Shown here one piece after another: positions 26,090 to 35,072 of a stretch of DNA of 64,000 nt. How positions within the stretch are numbered: the stretch's first letter is position 1; each line of letters opens with the position of its first letter. A program made the translations under genes and the position numbers. This DNA comes from Natrarchaeobius halalkaliphilus (GTDB lineage: Archaea; Halobacteriota; Halobacteria; Halobacteriales; Natrialbaceae), in the NCBI RefSeq assembly GCF_003841485.1, contig NZ_REFY01000006.1, forward strand, positions 1-64,000, given 5' to 3'. The notes under the pieces were generated by a model. That model searched no databases, was not told the origin of the DNA, and saw nothing but the letters and a program-made list of their open reading frames with translations.

Positions 26090-27574
26090 ATGAGCGACAT
26101 CGAGGGCGTCTACGAGGACCTCGAGGCCGACGTCTCTCTCGAGGAGTTTCGCGAGGCCGTCGAGGCGAAAGTAGAGCAGATGGGTGGACTCGCGGACGAG
26201 GAGACGGCGGCGATGCTCGTCGCTCACGAAGTCGGCGAGAGCGAAGTCGGCGGCATCGCTGACATCGAACCCGGGATGGAAGAGGCGAAGTTCGTCGCCA
26301 AGGTGGTGAGTATCGGTGAGATCCGGACGTTCGAACGCGACGGCGAAGACGAGGACGGACGCGTCGCCAACGTCGAGGTCGCTGATGAGACCGGGTCGGT
26401 TCGGGCGGCCTTCTGGGACGATCACGCTCGCGCCGCCGTCGAAGAACTCGAGGAGGGGGACGTCCTCCGGATCAAGGGCCGGCCCAAGGAGGGATTCAGT
26501 GGCGTCGAGGTCAGCGTCGACGACGTCGAACCCGATGCGGAGACGGAGATCGAGGTCCAGATTTCGGACACCTACACCGTCGAGAGTCTCTCGCTCGGTC
26601 TCTCGAACGTCAATCTCGTCGGACTCGTTCTCGACACCGGGACGGTACGGACGTTCGACCGCGACGACGGCTCCGAGGGGAGAGTGGCAAACCTCGTCCT
26701 CGGTGACTCGACCGGTCGAATTCGCGTAACGCTGTGGGACGACCAGGCGGATCTCGCGACCGAGTTCGATCCGGACACGACCGTCGAAGTGGTCGACGGA
26801 TACGTCAAAGAACGGGACGGCAACCTCGAACTCCACGTCGGCAACCGCGGTACACTCGAGGAAGTCGACGAAGACGTCGAGTACGTTCCCGAGAGCACGC
26901 CGATCGAAGACGTCGAAATCGGGCAGACGGTCGACCTCGCCGGCGTCGTTCGCTCCGCGGATCCGAAACGAACGTTCGACCGAGACGACGGCTCCGAAGG
27001 ACAGGTTAGAAACGTTCGTATCCAGGACGCGACCGACGACATCCGCGTTGCGCTCTGGGGGGAGAAAGCCGATATCGACCTCGGACCGGGCGACGAAGTC
27101 GCGCTGGGTGACGTCGAAATTCAGGACGGCTGGCAGGACGACTTCGAGGCCTCTGCAGGCTGGCAGTCGACGATCACGATCCTCGAATCCGAAGCTGCGA
27201 GCGCCGACGGGACTGAGAGCGATGACTCCGACGAGAACACGGGACTGTCGGCGTTCTCCGGAGGCGGTGATGACGACCCGGCCGACTCGGCTACTGAAAC
27301 CACGGCGGAGACGGACAGCGGTGACGCCGTCGCCTCGAGTGAGACCCAGGATGCCGGAGGTGAGACCCAGGAGTCCGGTGGTGCGACCGATCCGACGACG
27401 GGGGAGGAACTCGAGTTTACCGGCGTCGTCGTTCAGGCCGGAGATCCGGTCGTACTCGACGACGGCGAGACGACGATGAGCGTCGATACCGACGCCGACG
27501 TCGGACTCGGTGAGGAGATCACCGTTCGCGGTGTCGTTCACGACGGTCGTCTCGAGGCGAGCGACGTCTTCTGA
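26090..27574 (+). CDS. rpa2: Replication protein A, multi-OB-fold form (Rpa2-like single-stranded DNA-binding protein)
   Basis: Binds single-stranded DNA in replication, repair and recombination. The 494-residue protein has three clear OB folds (about residues 62-150, 175-265 and 285-385), each with a repeated signature of the form FDRDDGSEGxVxN followed by RVxLWDD/RVALWGE. A disordered acidic linker (about 385-440) leads to a small fourth OB-like domain (ELEFTGVVVQAGDPVVL to the end). Length and architecture match Haloferax Rpa2, the essential RPA of that species, rather than Rpa1 or Rpa3. It follows a 48-codon leader ORF with a one-base gap. Confidence 0.92.
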   Translation: MSDIEGVYEDLEADVSLEEFREAVEAKVEQMGGLADEETAAMLVAHEVGESEVGGIADIEPGMEEAKFVAKVVSIGEIRTFERDGEDEDGRVANVEVADETGSVRAAFWDDHARAAVEELEEGDVLRIKGRPKEGFSGVEVSVDDVEPDAETEIEVQISDTYTVESLSLGLSNVNLVGLVLDTGTVRTFDRDDGSEGRVANLVLGDSTGRIRVTLWDDQADLATEFDPDTTVEVVDGYVKERDGNLELHVGNRGTLEEVDEDVEYVPESTPIEDVEIGQTVDLAGVVRSADPKRTFDRDDGSEGQVRNVRIQDATDDIRVALWGEKADIDLGPGDEVALGDVEIQDGWQDDFEASAGWQSTITILESEAASADGTESDDSDENTGLSAFSGGGDDDPADSATETTAETDSGDAVASSETQDAGGETQESGGATDPTTGEELEFTGVVVQAGDPVVLDDGETTMSVDTDADVGLGEEITVRGVVHDGRLEASDVF

Positions 27575-27640
27575 ACGGTCGAACATCCGTATCGGACGCC
27601 TAGGAAAAGCGTTAAGGGAGTCACCTTCGCCTATCATGGT

Positions 27641-28072
27641 ATGAACGTCGAACTCCCGTTCGCCCCGGTGGATACGATAATCCGGCGGAACGCGGGTGAT
27701 TTACGGGTGAGCGCCGACGCGTCGAGGGAACTCGCAACGCGGATTCAAGAACACGGCAGCGAACTCGCCATCGACGCCGCCGAACGCGCGACTGCTGACG
27801 GACGAAAGACGCTGATGGCGGCTGATTTCGAGGTCGAAACGGTGATCGACAAGGACGATCTCGAGTTGCCAGTTGCTCCGGTCGATCGGATCGCCAGACT
27901 GGAGATCGACGATCGATACCGCGTCGCCATGGATGCGCGGATCGCACTCGCGGATATCCTCGAGGACTACGCGGATAACGTTGCCCGGGCGGCGGCGATT
28001 CTCGCACACCACGCCGACCGGCGAACGATCATCGACGACGACATCGAGACGTACTTCTCGTTGTTCGAGTGA
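27641..28072 (+). CDS. Archaeal histone, two histone folds in one chain
   Basis: The 143-residue protein carries two histone folds: residues 1-70 (LPFAPVDTIIRRNAG, LRVSADASRELATRI, GRKTLMAADFE) and 75-143 (LPVAPVDRIARLEID, RVAMDARIALADILEDYA, RRTIIDDDIETYFSLF). Doublet histones of this kind are standard in haloarchaea and assemble as pseudo-dimers on DNA. The surface is acidic, so DNA compaction at high salt is less certain than in other archaea. A TATA-like GCGTTAAGG lies 25-33 bases before the ATG. One base separates its stop from the deacetylase start. Confidence 0.95.
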   Translation: MNVELPFAPVDTIIRRNAGDLRVSADASRELATRIQEHGSELAIDAAERATADGRKTLMAADFEVETVIDKDDLELPVAPVDRIARLEIDDRYRVAMDARIALADILEDYADNVARAAAILAHHADRRTIIDDDIETYFSLFE

Positions 28073-28073
28073 G

Positions 28074-29105
28074 ATGCAATTCGGCTACAGCGAGGTCTGT
28101 CTCGCACACGACCCGGGTTCACGTCATCCGGAGACGCCGGATCGATTGCGAGCGATCCGGGAGCGATTGAAGAGAAAACACGGCGTCGAGTACGTCGAGG
28201 CGGATCCCTGTGACGTCGAGGCGATCACTGCCGTCCACGACCGAGAGTACATCGAGTCGCTTGAGGAGTTCTGTGCCGACGGCGGCGGAGAGTGGGATCC
28301 GGATACCACCGCCGTCGAAGCGACCTGGGATGCGGTTCGTCGCAGTGCGGGACTGGCGTGCTGGGCCGTCGAATCGGCACTCGAGGGCGCTGATGGTCGA
28401 AAAACGCCGTTTTCGCTCGGTCGTCCACCGGGCCACCACGCCGTTGGCGACGACGCGATGGGGTTCTGTTTCGTCAACAATGCTGCGGTCGCCGCTCAGT
28501 ACGCGCTCGATCACGACAACTACGACGTCGACCGAGTCGCGATCGTCGACTGGGACGTCCATCACGGCAACGGCGGACAGGACATCTTCTACGATCGAGA
28601 CGACGTCTTCTTCGTTTCGGTCCACGAGCAGGGACTGTACCCGGGAACCGGCGATGTCGACGAAACCGGTGAGGGTGACGGCGACGGAATGACGATGAAT
28701 CTTCCGATGCCGGCCGGAACGGACGACCTCGAGTATCTCGCCGCCATCGGGGGGCCGGTGACCGCGGCACTCGAGGGATACGACCCCGACGTGGTGATCG
28801 TCAGCGCGGGGTTCGATGCGCATCGACACGATCCGATCTCACGCATTCGTCTATCGACGGAGGCCTACGCCCTGATGACTGACCGGCTCCGGGCGCTCGC
28901 GAACGATACCGACGCCGAACTGGCGTTCGTCCTTGAGGGGGGCTACGGACTGGACGTCCTCGCCGACAGCGTTGCCCTCGTCCACGAGACGTTCGACGGT
29001 CGAGAGCCGATCGAGCCGGGCGGCGAACTCTCCGATCAGGCGGAATCTGCGCTCGAGGACGTTCTCGAGGCGCACGGGCTGGATCTCGACCTCGACTGTT
29101 TCTGA
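28074..29105 (+). CDS. Histone deacetylase family (arginase-fold, acetylpolyamine/HDAC-like) amidohydrolase
   Basis: A zinc-dependent deacetylase of 343 residues. Visible landmarks are GRPPGHHAVGDDAMGFCFVN (tandem catalytic His, about residues 118-137), VDWDVHHGNGGQ with the first two zinc ligands (Asp, His), SAGFDAHRHDP with the third Asp, and LEGGYGLD with the active-site Gly-Tyr pair. The overall form is that of class II/acetylpolyamine-type archaeal enzymes. It starts one base after the histone stop, so the two proteins are made from one message; acetylated histone is a plausible but unproven substrate, polyamines or small acetyl-amines being the alternative. Confidence 0.93.
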   Translation: MQFGYSEVCLAHDPGSRHPETPDRLRAIRERLKRKHGVEYVEADPCDVEAITAVHDREYIESLEEFCADGGGEWDPDTTAVEATWDAVRRSAGLACWAVESALEGADGRKTPFSLGRPPGHHAVGDDAMGFCFVNNAAVAAQYALDHDNYDVDRVAIVDWDVHHGNGGQDIFYDRDDVFFVSVHEQGLYPGTGDVDETGEGDGDGMTMNLPMPAGTDDLEYLAAIGGPVTAALEGYDPDVVIVSAGFDAHRHDPISRIRLSTEAYALMTDRLRALANDTDAELAFVLEGGYGLDVLADSVALVHETFDGREPIEPGGELSDQAESALEDVLEAHGLDLDLDCF

Positions 29106-29164
29106 GCGACCGTGGGCGCTTGTGAGTGATCTTGCCCGTTTCTGATTGCTCTCGACCGTTCGGA

Positions 29165-30580
29165 TCAGGGGATCGGCTCGAAGTAGGCTCTGAGTTCGGA
29201 TCCGAACTCCTCGAGCAGCGTCTCGATGTCCGTGTCGATCAGTACGTCGTACTCAGACTCGAGTGCGCTCTCGACGTGTACACCGAGTCCGACGCTAAAG
29301 ATTTCGTCGCTCTCGAGAAAGTCGCGGGCGGTCGTGAACTCGCGATTGCGCTCGGTGACGTATCGATCGCCGTCGAGAAACGGACCGTAGACGTCGGCCG
29401 TCTCGGCGTACGCCTCGTAGAACGTTTTCGCGTGGGTTCGAACGTGGACCGGCGGGCCACCGTGGCGCTCGACCAGCGGTCGTTCGCTGACCGCGAGTTC
29501 GACGAACACGACCGCGCTCTCGTTGGCCATCGTCGTCGCACGAAACACGTCGAACCCCCGCTCGTCGAGCCCGTTGGTAATCCCTTCGAGTGATTTTCGG
29601 AGCTGTGGATAGAGCTGATCTTCGACGAGATTCGGTGCCTCGAATCGGACGGCCACCGGGGTCGTTCCTCGCCGCTCTACGTGATCGCGGAGTTCGTCGG
29701 CGGAGAGTGGAGCGGGATCGTCGGGCTCGAAGTACTCGAGATCGGGATTTTCGAGGAATTCGCGGGCGTAGTGTTGCAGGCGGGCAACGTTGACCGCGGC
29801 ACAGACCGCCGCGACGTTTCGATCGGGGTCCGTGGGATCGATAACGACGAGCGGATCGTCGAAGCTGGTTCGCCCGTGGTCTTCGGGATCGAGGTGGACC
29901 GGCGGCTGCCACTCGCGTGCGGCCTCGAGCAACGGTCGAAAACCGCCGTACTCGCAGACGAGTAGTTCGGTCAGGTAGCCACTGAACCCTCGTGTCCGAA
30001 GATCGCTACCGTAGACGCCGATCCCTTTCAGAAACTGCTTGGTCACCCGGACATCGGCGGCGAGTTCGTCGTCGAGACGATCGACGAGGTACGCCGTGTG
30101 AAACGGCGTTCGGTCGACTGCCGAACGGATCTCCGTCGCCGACTCGAGACGAAAGCAGGGAACGACGTCGATGTCGAACCCGTCGACGTCGCCTTTGACG
30201 TAGGGGTGCTCGGCGTACTCTTCGTGTCCCGTCGGAAGGGTCGCGTGACCGACCGCCAGCCCGTAGGACTCTAGCGTCTCGCGGTCGAGCGTCGGCGGAA
30301 AGCGAACGAAGATATCGATATCGCGGTCGCCGCTCGTCCAGGTGTTTCGCGCGCTCGAGCCCGCCCGCAACACGTCGGCATCGGGACACAGTTCGGTCGC
30401 TTTCGACTCGGCGCGCTTCGTCAGTCGACCGGCCACGCCACGGAGACGTTCGCGTTCCGCTTCGTCTGGGTCGACGCGCTCGCGAACCGCGGCGACGACC
30501 GCGTCTCTCTCGTCGAGTTCGTCTCCTGACGGATCGGCCCCGTCGAGATCGCGCTCGTCGTCGGCGTTCTCCCCGTTCAT
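29165..30580 (-). CDS. cca: Archaeal CCA-adding tRNA nucleotidyltransferase
   Basis: Adds or repairs the 3' CCA of tRNA using CTP and ATP, with no nucleic-acid template. The 471-residue class I enzyme has the nucleotidyltransferase signature GSSARNTWTSGDRDIDIF (about residues 73-90, carboxylates in DRDID), the third carboxylate in GFDIDVVP, and the archaeal body and tail domains (GIGVYGSDLRTRGFSGYLTE; RNREFTTARDF). It sits next to a tRNA gene on the opposite strand. An acidic N-terminal extension of about 40 residues precedes the catalytic domain. Start ATG 30578-30580. Confidence 0.95.
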   Translation of the reverse strand: MNGENADDERDLDGADPSGDELDERDAVVAAVRERVDPDEAERERLRGVAGRLTKRAESKATELCPDADVLRAGSSARNTWTSGDRDIDIFVRFPPTLDRETLESYGLAVGHATLPTGHEEYAEHPYVKGDVDGFDIDVVPCFRLESATEIRSAVDRTPFHTAYLVDRLDDELAADVRVTKQFLKGIGVYGSDLRTRGFSGYLTELLVCEYGGFRPLLEAAREWQPPVHLDPEDHGRTSFDDPLVVIDPTDPDRNVAAVCAAVNVARLQHYAREFLENPDLEYFEPDDPAPLSADELRDHVERRGTTPVAVRFEAPNLVEDQLYPQLRKSLEGITNGLDERGFDVFRATTMANESAVVFVELAVSERPLVERHGGPPVHVRTHAKTFYEAYAETADVYGPFLDGDRYVTERNREFTTARDFLESDEIFSVGLGVHVESALESEYDVLIDTDIETLLEEFGSELRAYFEPIP

Positions 30581-30675
30581 TGTGAGCGCATACTCGAGGG
30601 GGAGGTGAAAGCGTGTCGAACCGACGGAAGCGAAAACGAAAGCCCTATCAAATCAACCCGCCCATCAGTAGATGG

Positions 30676-30748
30676 GCCGAAGTAGCTCAGATGGTAGAGC
30701 ACCTCGCTGTTAACGAGGTTGTCCCAGGTTCGAGTCCTGGCTTCGGCG
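30676..30748 (+). tRNA. tRNA-Asn (anticodon GTT)
   Basis: A 73-base cloverleaf: acceptor GCCGAAG pairs with CTTCGGC, D stem GCTC/GAGC, anticodon stem CCTCG/CGAGG around the loop CTGTTAA (anticodon GTT), T arm CCAGG-TTCGAGT-CCTGG, discriminator G at 30748. No CCA is encoded and there is no intron. GTT reads AAC/AAU asparagine codons. Confidence 0.97.
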
Positions 30749-30864
30749 CTTTTCCTTTCACACCCACAGACACTGAGTGAATACACCGAGTGAACTGATC
30801 GAACACGGAGCCATAGCGACTAGCTCGGACCGGGTACACAACCAAAACCGAACTCATGGCTAGC

Positions 30865-30873
30865 TTTAATAAT
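30865..30873 (+). promoter_or_regulatory. TATA-like box for the COG0523 GTPase pair
   Basis: TTTAATAAT lies 24-32 bases before the ATG 30897 in an unusually AT-rich stretch, the expected position for a leaderless haloarchaeal promoter. Confidence 0.6.
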
Positions 30874-30896
30874 TCAGGGTTAGAATATAGCAATAC

Positions 30897-32102
30897 ATGA
30901 CTACTCAGCGAATTCCCGTCACAGTGTTGAGCGGAAGTCTCGGTGCCGGCAAAACGACCGTACTCAACCACGTACTCACAGCCGACCACGGACTCGAGGT
31001 CGCCGTCGTCGTCAACGACATGGGCGAAGTGAACGTCGACGCCGAACACGTCGCTCAACGATCCGATCTGAGCGACGACGACGAAATCATCGAGCTATCG
31101 AACGGCTGTATCTGTTGTCGGCTGCGGGGAGACATGTTGGAGGAAGTCGGCCGGCTTGCCGACCGCCGGGAGTTCGATTATCTACTGGTCGAATCCTCGG
31201 GTATCTCGGAGCCGATCCCGGTCGCACAGACGTTCGCGATGGGCTTCGAGGACGCGTCGTTCGATCCGACCGATACCTACGCGCTCGATACGATGGTCAC
31301 GGTCGTTAACACCCACAGCTTCTTCGAGTCGTTCGATTCCGGGACGGCGCTCGTCGAGGACGAGCTCGAGGACGACTCCGGACGCGTTCCCGAGGAGATA
31401 CTGCTCGATCAGATCGAGTTCTGCGACGTTCTCGTGCTCAACAAGTGCGACCTGGTCCCCGACGACGCGCTCGACGAGATCGAGTCCATACTCGGGACGC
31501 TTCAGCCACGCGCACGAATCGTTCGCACCGAGTTCGGTGACGTCGAACCCGATGGTATCCTCGGAACGGGACGGTTCGACTTCCAGGCGGCTCAGAACTC
31601 CGCCGGCTGGAAACACGAACTCCAGCACGAACACGCCCACGACCCACGCGAGGAACACGGCGTCACCTCGTTCGTCTACCAGCGCGATCGACCGTTCCAT
31701 CCGGAACGAGTCGCTGCGCTCCTCTCGGAGCTCCCGGACGAGCTGATCCGTGCGAAAGGGTTCTTCTGGAGCGCCGGTCGAGAAGACGTCGCGATGGGCA
31801 TCGACAAAGCCGGAAGCTCGGTTCGTGCTGGTCCGTCTGGACAGTGGCTCGCAACGCTTCCCGAGCGCGAGCGCAGGCGGTACTTCGCCGCCCGTCCGGG
31901 ACTCGAGGATGACTGGGACGACGAGTGGGGTGATCGGATGACCCGCCTCGTGTTCATCGGTCGCGAGTTCGACAAAAAACCGCTCATCGACCGCCTCGAG
32001 GACTGTCTGCTCACCGACGAGGAGATGACCGAAAACTGGGACCGGTATCCCGATCCGTTCGAACCGGAAGAACGACGTGAACTCACGCTCGCAGACGACT
32101 AA
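30897..32102 (+). CDS. COG0523 (CobW/ZNG1-type) metallochaperone GTPase, first of a pair
   Basis: G3E-family GTPases deliver zinc or other metals to client enzymes, or cobalt for cobalamin. The 401-residue protein has the P-loop GSLGAGKTT (residues 13-21), the metal-binding CICC (71-74) inside the usual ELSNGCICCRL context, VESSGISEP, and NKCDLVP for guanine specificity. The C-terminal half has PFHPERVAALL, the CobW C-terminal domain, and ends DEEMTENWDRYPDPFEP. A modest HxH cluster (LQHEHAHDPREEHG) stands near residue 240. It is followed 8 bases later by a paralogue, so the two are co-transcribed. Confidence 0.9.
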   Translation: MTTQRIPVTVLSGSLGAGKTTVLNHVLTADHGLEVAVVVNDMGEVNVDAEHVAQRSDLSDDDEIIELSNGCICCRLRGDMLEEVGRLADRREFDYLLVESSGISEPIPVAQTFAMGFEDASFDPTDTYALDTMVTVVNTHSFFESFDSGTALVEDELEDDSGRVPEEILLDQIEFCDVLVLNKCDLVPDDALDEIESILGTLQPRARIVRTEFGDVEPDGILGTGRFDFQAAQNSAGWKHELQHEHAHDPREEHGVTSFVYQRDRPFHPERVAALLSELPDELIRAKGFFWSAGREDVAMGIDKAGSSVRAGPSGQWLATLPERERRRYFAARPGLEDDWDDEWGDRMTRLVFIGREFDKKPLIDRLEDCLLTDEEMTENWDRYPDPFEPEERRELTLADD

Positions 32103-32110
32103 CGAACACG

Positions 32111-33397
32111 ATGTCCACTCCGGTTACCCTCCTCTGTGGCGAACTCGGCGCGGGGAAGACGACGCTTCTCTCCCGGCTTCTCGAGTCGACCGACCTCGAG
32201 ATCGCAGTTCTGGTAAACGACGTCGGCGCGGTTAACGTCGACGCCGATCTCGTCGAGGCGCGTACCGATCTTTCGACGGGGGAGGAGGTCGTCGCCCTCG
32301 AGAACGGCTGCATCTGCTGTAGCCTCGGGAACGAGCTGTCGCGCTCGGTGATCGAACTCCAGCGCGAACACGAGTTCGACCATCTCGTCGTGGAGGCTTC
32401 CGGCGTCAGTGAGCCCGAACCGATCGCCAGACAGTTCGTTCGCGGTCCCGCAGCCGGCAGCTACGATCCGAACGCGATCGTCACCGTCGTCGACGCGCGG
32501 CGGTTCCACGACCGGTTCGTCGATGCCGACTCCGACGGTGAACCGCCCGCGATCGAGGGTGCGGACGGTGGCGGGACGCGCCCGCTAGCCGACCTCGTTC
32601 TCGAGCAGGTCGAATTCTGCGACGTACTCGTCGTCAATAAGTGCGATCTGGTGAACGAGAGAGAGCGAGACAGCGTCGTCGCGTTGCTCGAGACCATCCA
32701 GCCTCGCGCCGAAATCGTTGCGACGGAGTACGCCACACTCGAGGCCGACAGCCTCCTCGACGCCCACCGATTCGACCTCGAGGCCGCAACGGATGCCGCG
32801 GGCTGGAAGCGTGCGCTCGAAGATGATGCGAACCGCGAGCGAGACCACGATCACGGTGGTCACGATGATCACACACACAGCCACGGCGAGGAGACGAGCC
32901 ACGACCGCGGTCGCGATCACCATCACGCGCACCCACCCGAGCGCTACGGGATCTCCGTGGACAGCTACCACCGTCGACGGCCGTTCCATCCCGAACGGAT
33001 CGTCGCGCTTCTGGCCGACTTGCCCCCGGAGCTCGTGCGCGCGAAGGGACTGTGCTGGATCGCCGGCCGCGAGGATCAGGCCATCACGATGAGCCAGGCA
33101 GGAGACGAGACGGCCCTCGAGGTGACCGGTCGATGGATCGCCAGCCTCCCCGAACGGCGCCGGGAACGCTACCGACGGGGACAGCCCGACCGCGAGTGGG
33201 ACGACGAGTGGGGCGACCGCGAAATCCGGCTGGCGCTCATCGGCCGCGACCTCGACCTCGACGCCCTTACCGACCGCTTCGACGATTGTCTGCTCACCGA
33301 CGAGGAGATGGCCGCCGACTGGTCGACGTTCGAGAATCGGACCCCGACGGCGATGGGTGAGTCAACCGTCGTCGCCGACGAACGCGGACCGAGCTAG
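32111..33397 (+). CDS. COG0523 metallochaperone GTPase with histidine-rich metal loop, second of a pair
   Basis: The 428-residue paralogue of the preceding gene keeps the P-loop CGELGAGKTT (residues 9-18), CICC (67-70), VEASGVSEPEP and NKCDLVN. Between the GTPase core and the C-terminal domain (residues about 236-276) it carries a loop with some sixteen histidines (runs such as HDHGGHDDHTHSHG and DHHHAHPP), a typical zinc- or nickel-storing segment that the first copy has only in rudiment. The shared C-terminal pattern (RPFHPERIVALLADLP, CLLTDEEM) shows recent duplication. Likely targets are zinc or cobalt proteins; no Zur box was recognised. Confidence 0.9.
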   Translation: MSTPVTLLCGELGAGKTTLLSRLLESTDLEIAVLVNDVGAVNVDADLVEARTDLSTGEEVVALENGCICCSLGNELSRSVIELQREHEFDHLVVEASGVSEPEPIARQFVRGPAAGSYDPNAIVTVVDARRFHDRFVDADSDGEPPAIEGADGGGTRPLADLVLEQVEFCDVLVVNKCDLVNERERDSVVALLETIQPRAEIVATEYATLEADSLLDAHRFDLEAATDAAGWKRALEDDANRERDHDHGGHDDHTHSHGEETSHDRGRDHHHAHPPERYGISVDSYHRRRPFHPERIVALLADLPPELVRAKGLCWIAGREDQAITMSQAGDETALEVTGRWIASLPERRRERYRRGQPDREWDDEWGDREIRLALIGRDLDLDALTDRFDDCLLTDEEMAADWSTFENRTPTAMGESTVVADERGPS

Positions 33398-33485
33398 CTC
33401 GAGCGGAAACGATACACGATGTACAATGCACGAGGTTCGTCCGGCTCGCACTGGTGTGGATTCGACGTGCGTCTGTGTGTGACCG

Positions 33486-34290
33486 CTATCGTTCTCCCTC
33501 CTCGGGATCCGGATACGCTCGTTTCCAGAGCCCGGAGAAGACGAGCGCGACGAACGGCAGCCCGAACACGACGTACGGTATCGCGCCTAGCAGGGGCCAC
33601 GGACCGAGTGCGAACCCGACGGCGACGACGAGCACGCCGCCGACCAGTCGACGAGCAGTTTGACGGCGACGAACGCGACGAGGACGGCCGCCCCGCCCCT
33701 CTCCGCGGCGACGAGCAAGACGAAAATCAGGAAGAACGCCTGTCGCGCCGGCGTCTCGACGACCGCGTACGGCGAGGTCGTCTCGTAGCGACCGCCCCGT
33801 CGGTAGTCGTGCCAGGTCTCGGCGCCCTGCCCCACGACTAACGCTGCGACGCCGAGCCAGACTTCCGGCCGCGTGAGCGCCTCGTCGACGGCGACCTCCG
33901 CCAGGGCGGCCACGACGAAGAGCGCGGTCCACACGCTCCGAAGATAACCGCACCGACGAACGGCAGGTTCCGCGGGTAGACCGGCGGCAGCCACGATACC
34001 AGTGTGATGCTCCCGCGCTTTCGCACGAGGTCGGTGTTCCCGACGCTGAGCACGCCCAAGTTTCCGCTGTCCTTCTCCAGATCCTCGACTCGCGGCGGTC
34101 GGCCCGCGAACAGCGCCTTCGTTGCGGCGAGCGGGAATGCGAGCAACACCTCGAGCGCGTAGATCACGACCAGCGTCGACGGTTCCCAGCCGTACGCGAG
34201 AACGCCGACGAGCGGCACCAGATTGGCGAAGAGGATCGGCGCGAACGCCGCGGTCGACGGTGCTCGAGCACGAATGCGTGACGGGACCAT
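33486..34290 (-). pseudogene. Doubly frameshifted gene for a multi-helix membrane protein (DUF6498-like)
   Basis: One membrane protein is spread over three frames. From ATG 34288-34290 the first frame gives helices (APILFANLVPLVGVLAYG, LVVIYALEVLLAFPLA) down to about 33945; a second frame continues (SVWTALFVVAALAEVAV, then TPARQAFFLIFVLLVAA) to about 33648; a third frame finishes (LVGGVLVVAVGFALGPWPLL, then IPYVVFGLPFVALVF) to the TGA at 33486-33488. Each switch fits one missing base (or two extra). Continuous membrane-protein character through all three frames argues for a recently broken gene or two sequencing errors. It resembles DUF6498-type proteins in outline. Confidence 0.75.
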
Positions 34291-34394
34291 CGTCGTCGAC
34301 ACTACTGGAATCGGACACGATAAGGGTACTGAACGACGGTCGTCTCGAAGCCGTCCCACACTATCTTATCACACTCGAGCGCACACGTGATCAC

Positions 34395-34982
34395 ATGGTT
34401 ACCGATCGAGACGAGCGACGCGGCACCGACCACCACGGCCACGATATCATCGACCCGCTCTACGTCGGGATCGTGACGGTCTCGAGTTCCCGTGCGGACG
34501 AAACGAGCCCCGACGACCCCGGCGGGGACACGATCCAGGAGTGTTTCGAGGCCGAGGACCACGAGGTCCGCGAGCGGGCGCTCGTCCGCGACGACTACTC
34601 TTCGATCCGCACGGCCGTCCGGGGACTCGTCGCCCGTCGAGATATCGACGTCGTGGTCACGACCGGCGGAACGGGCGTCACGGCCGACGATGTCTCGCCC
34701 GAAGCCACGTCGTCGCTGTTCGAACGCGACCTGCCCGGCTTTGGCGAGCGCTTTCGTGCGCTCTCGTGGGAGGAGATCGGTACACGAGCGATCGCCTCGC
34801 GCGCGACCGCCGGAATCGCCGTCGACACGCCGGTGTTTTGCATCCCGGGCAGTACGGGCGCGTGTCAGACCGCCTGCGAGCAGCTGATCGTCCCCGAGGC
34901 CTCCCATCTCGCCGGCCTCGCGACGCGCCACCGCGCGGGCACGACGGACCAGTCGCTGTCGGCCTACGGCGACGGGGAGTGA
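34395..34982 (+). CDS. moaB: Molybdenum cofactor biosynthesis protein MoaB/MogA family
   Basis: Adenylylates molybdopterin as a step before molybdenum insertion. The 195-residue protein has the MoaB core: IVTVSSSRADE, IRTAVRGLVARRDIDVVVTTGGTGVTADDVSPEA (split around residues 80-110, TTGGTG being the nucleotide loop), LPGFGERFRALSWEEIGTRA and FCIPGSTGACQTACEQL. The N-terminus includes about 20 extra charged residues. Start ATG 34395. It may serve molybdoenzymes elsewhere; none is in the window unless the NrfD-type protein has a distant partner. Confidence 0.92.
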   Translation: MVTDRDERRGTDHHGHDIIDPLYVGIVTVSSSRADETSPDDPGGDTIQECFEAEDHEVRERALVRDDYSSIRTAVRGLVARRDIDVVVTTGGTGVTADDVSPEATSSLFERDLPGFGERFRALSWEEIGTRAIASRATAGIAVDTPVFCIPGSTGACQTACEQLIVPEASHLAGLATRHRAGTTDQSLSAYGDGE

Positions 34983-35072
34983 ACGGATAACCGAACCCGA
35001 TCCGGCGGGTAACGCACGGAGTCGAGCGACGAGAACGACACGCCTGAGTGCGTGCGGTTCCAACCCCGATCG

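Noticed and set aside
26069-27637. A 522-residue minus-strand frame opposite rpa2
   Set aside because: Shadow of rpa2 with mirrored repeats of its OB-fold signatures and no independent family pattern.
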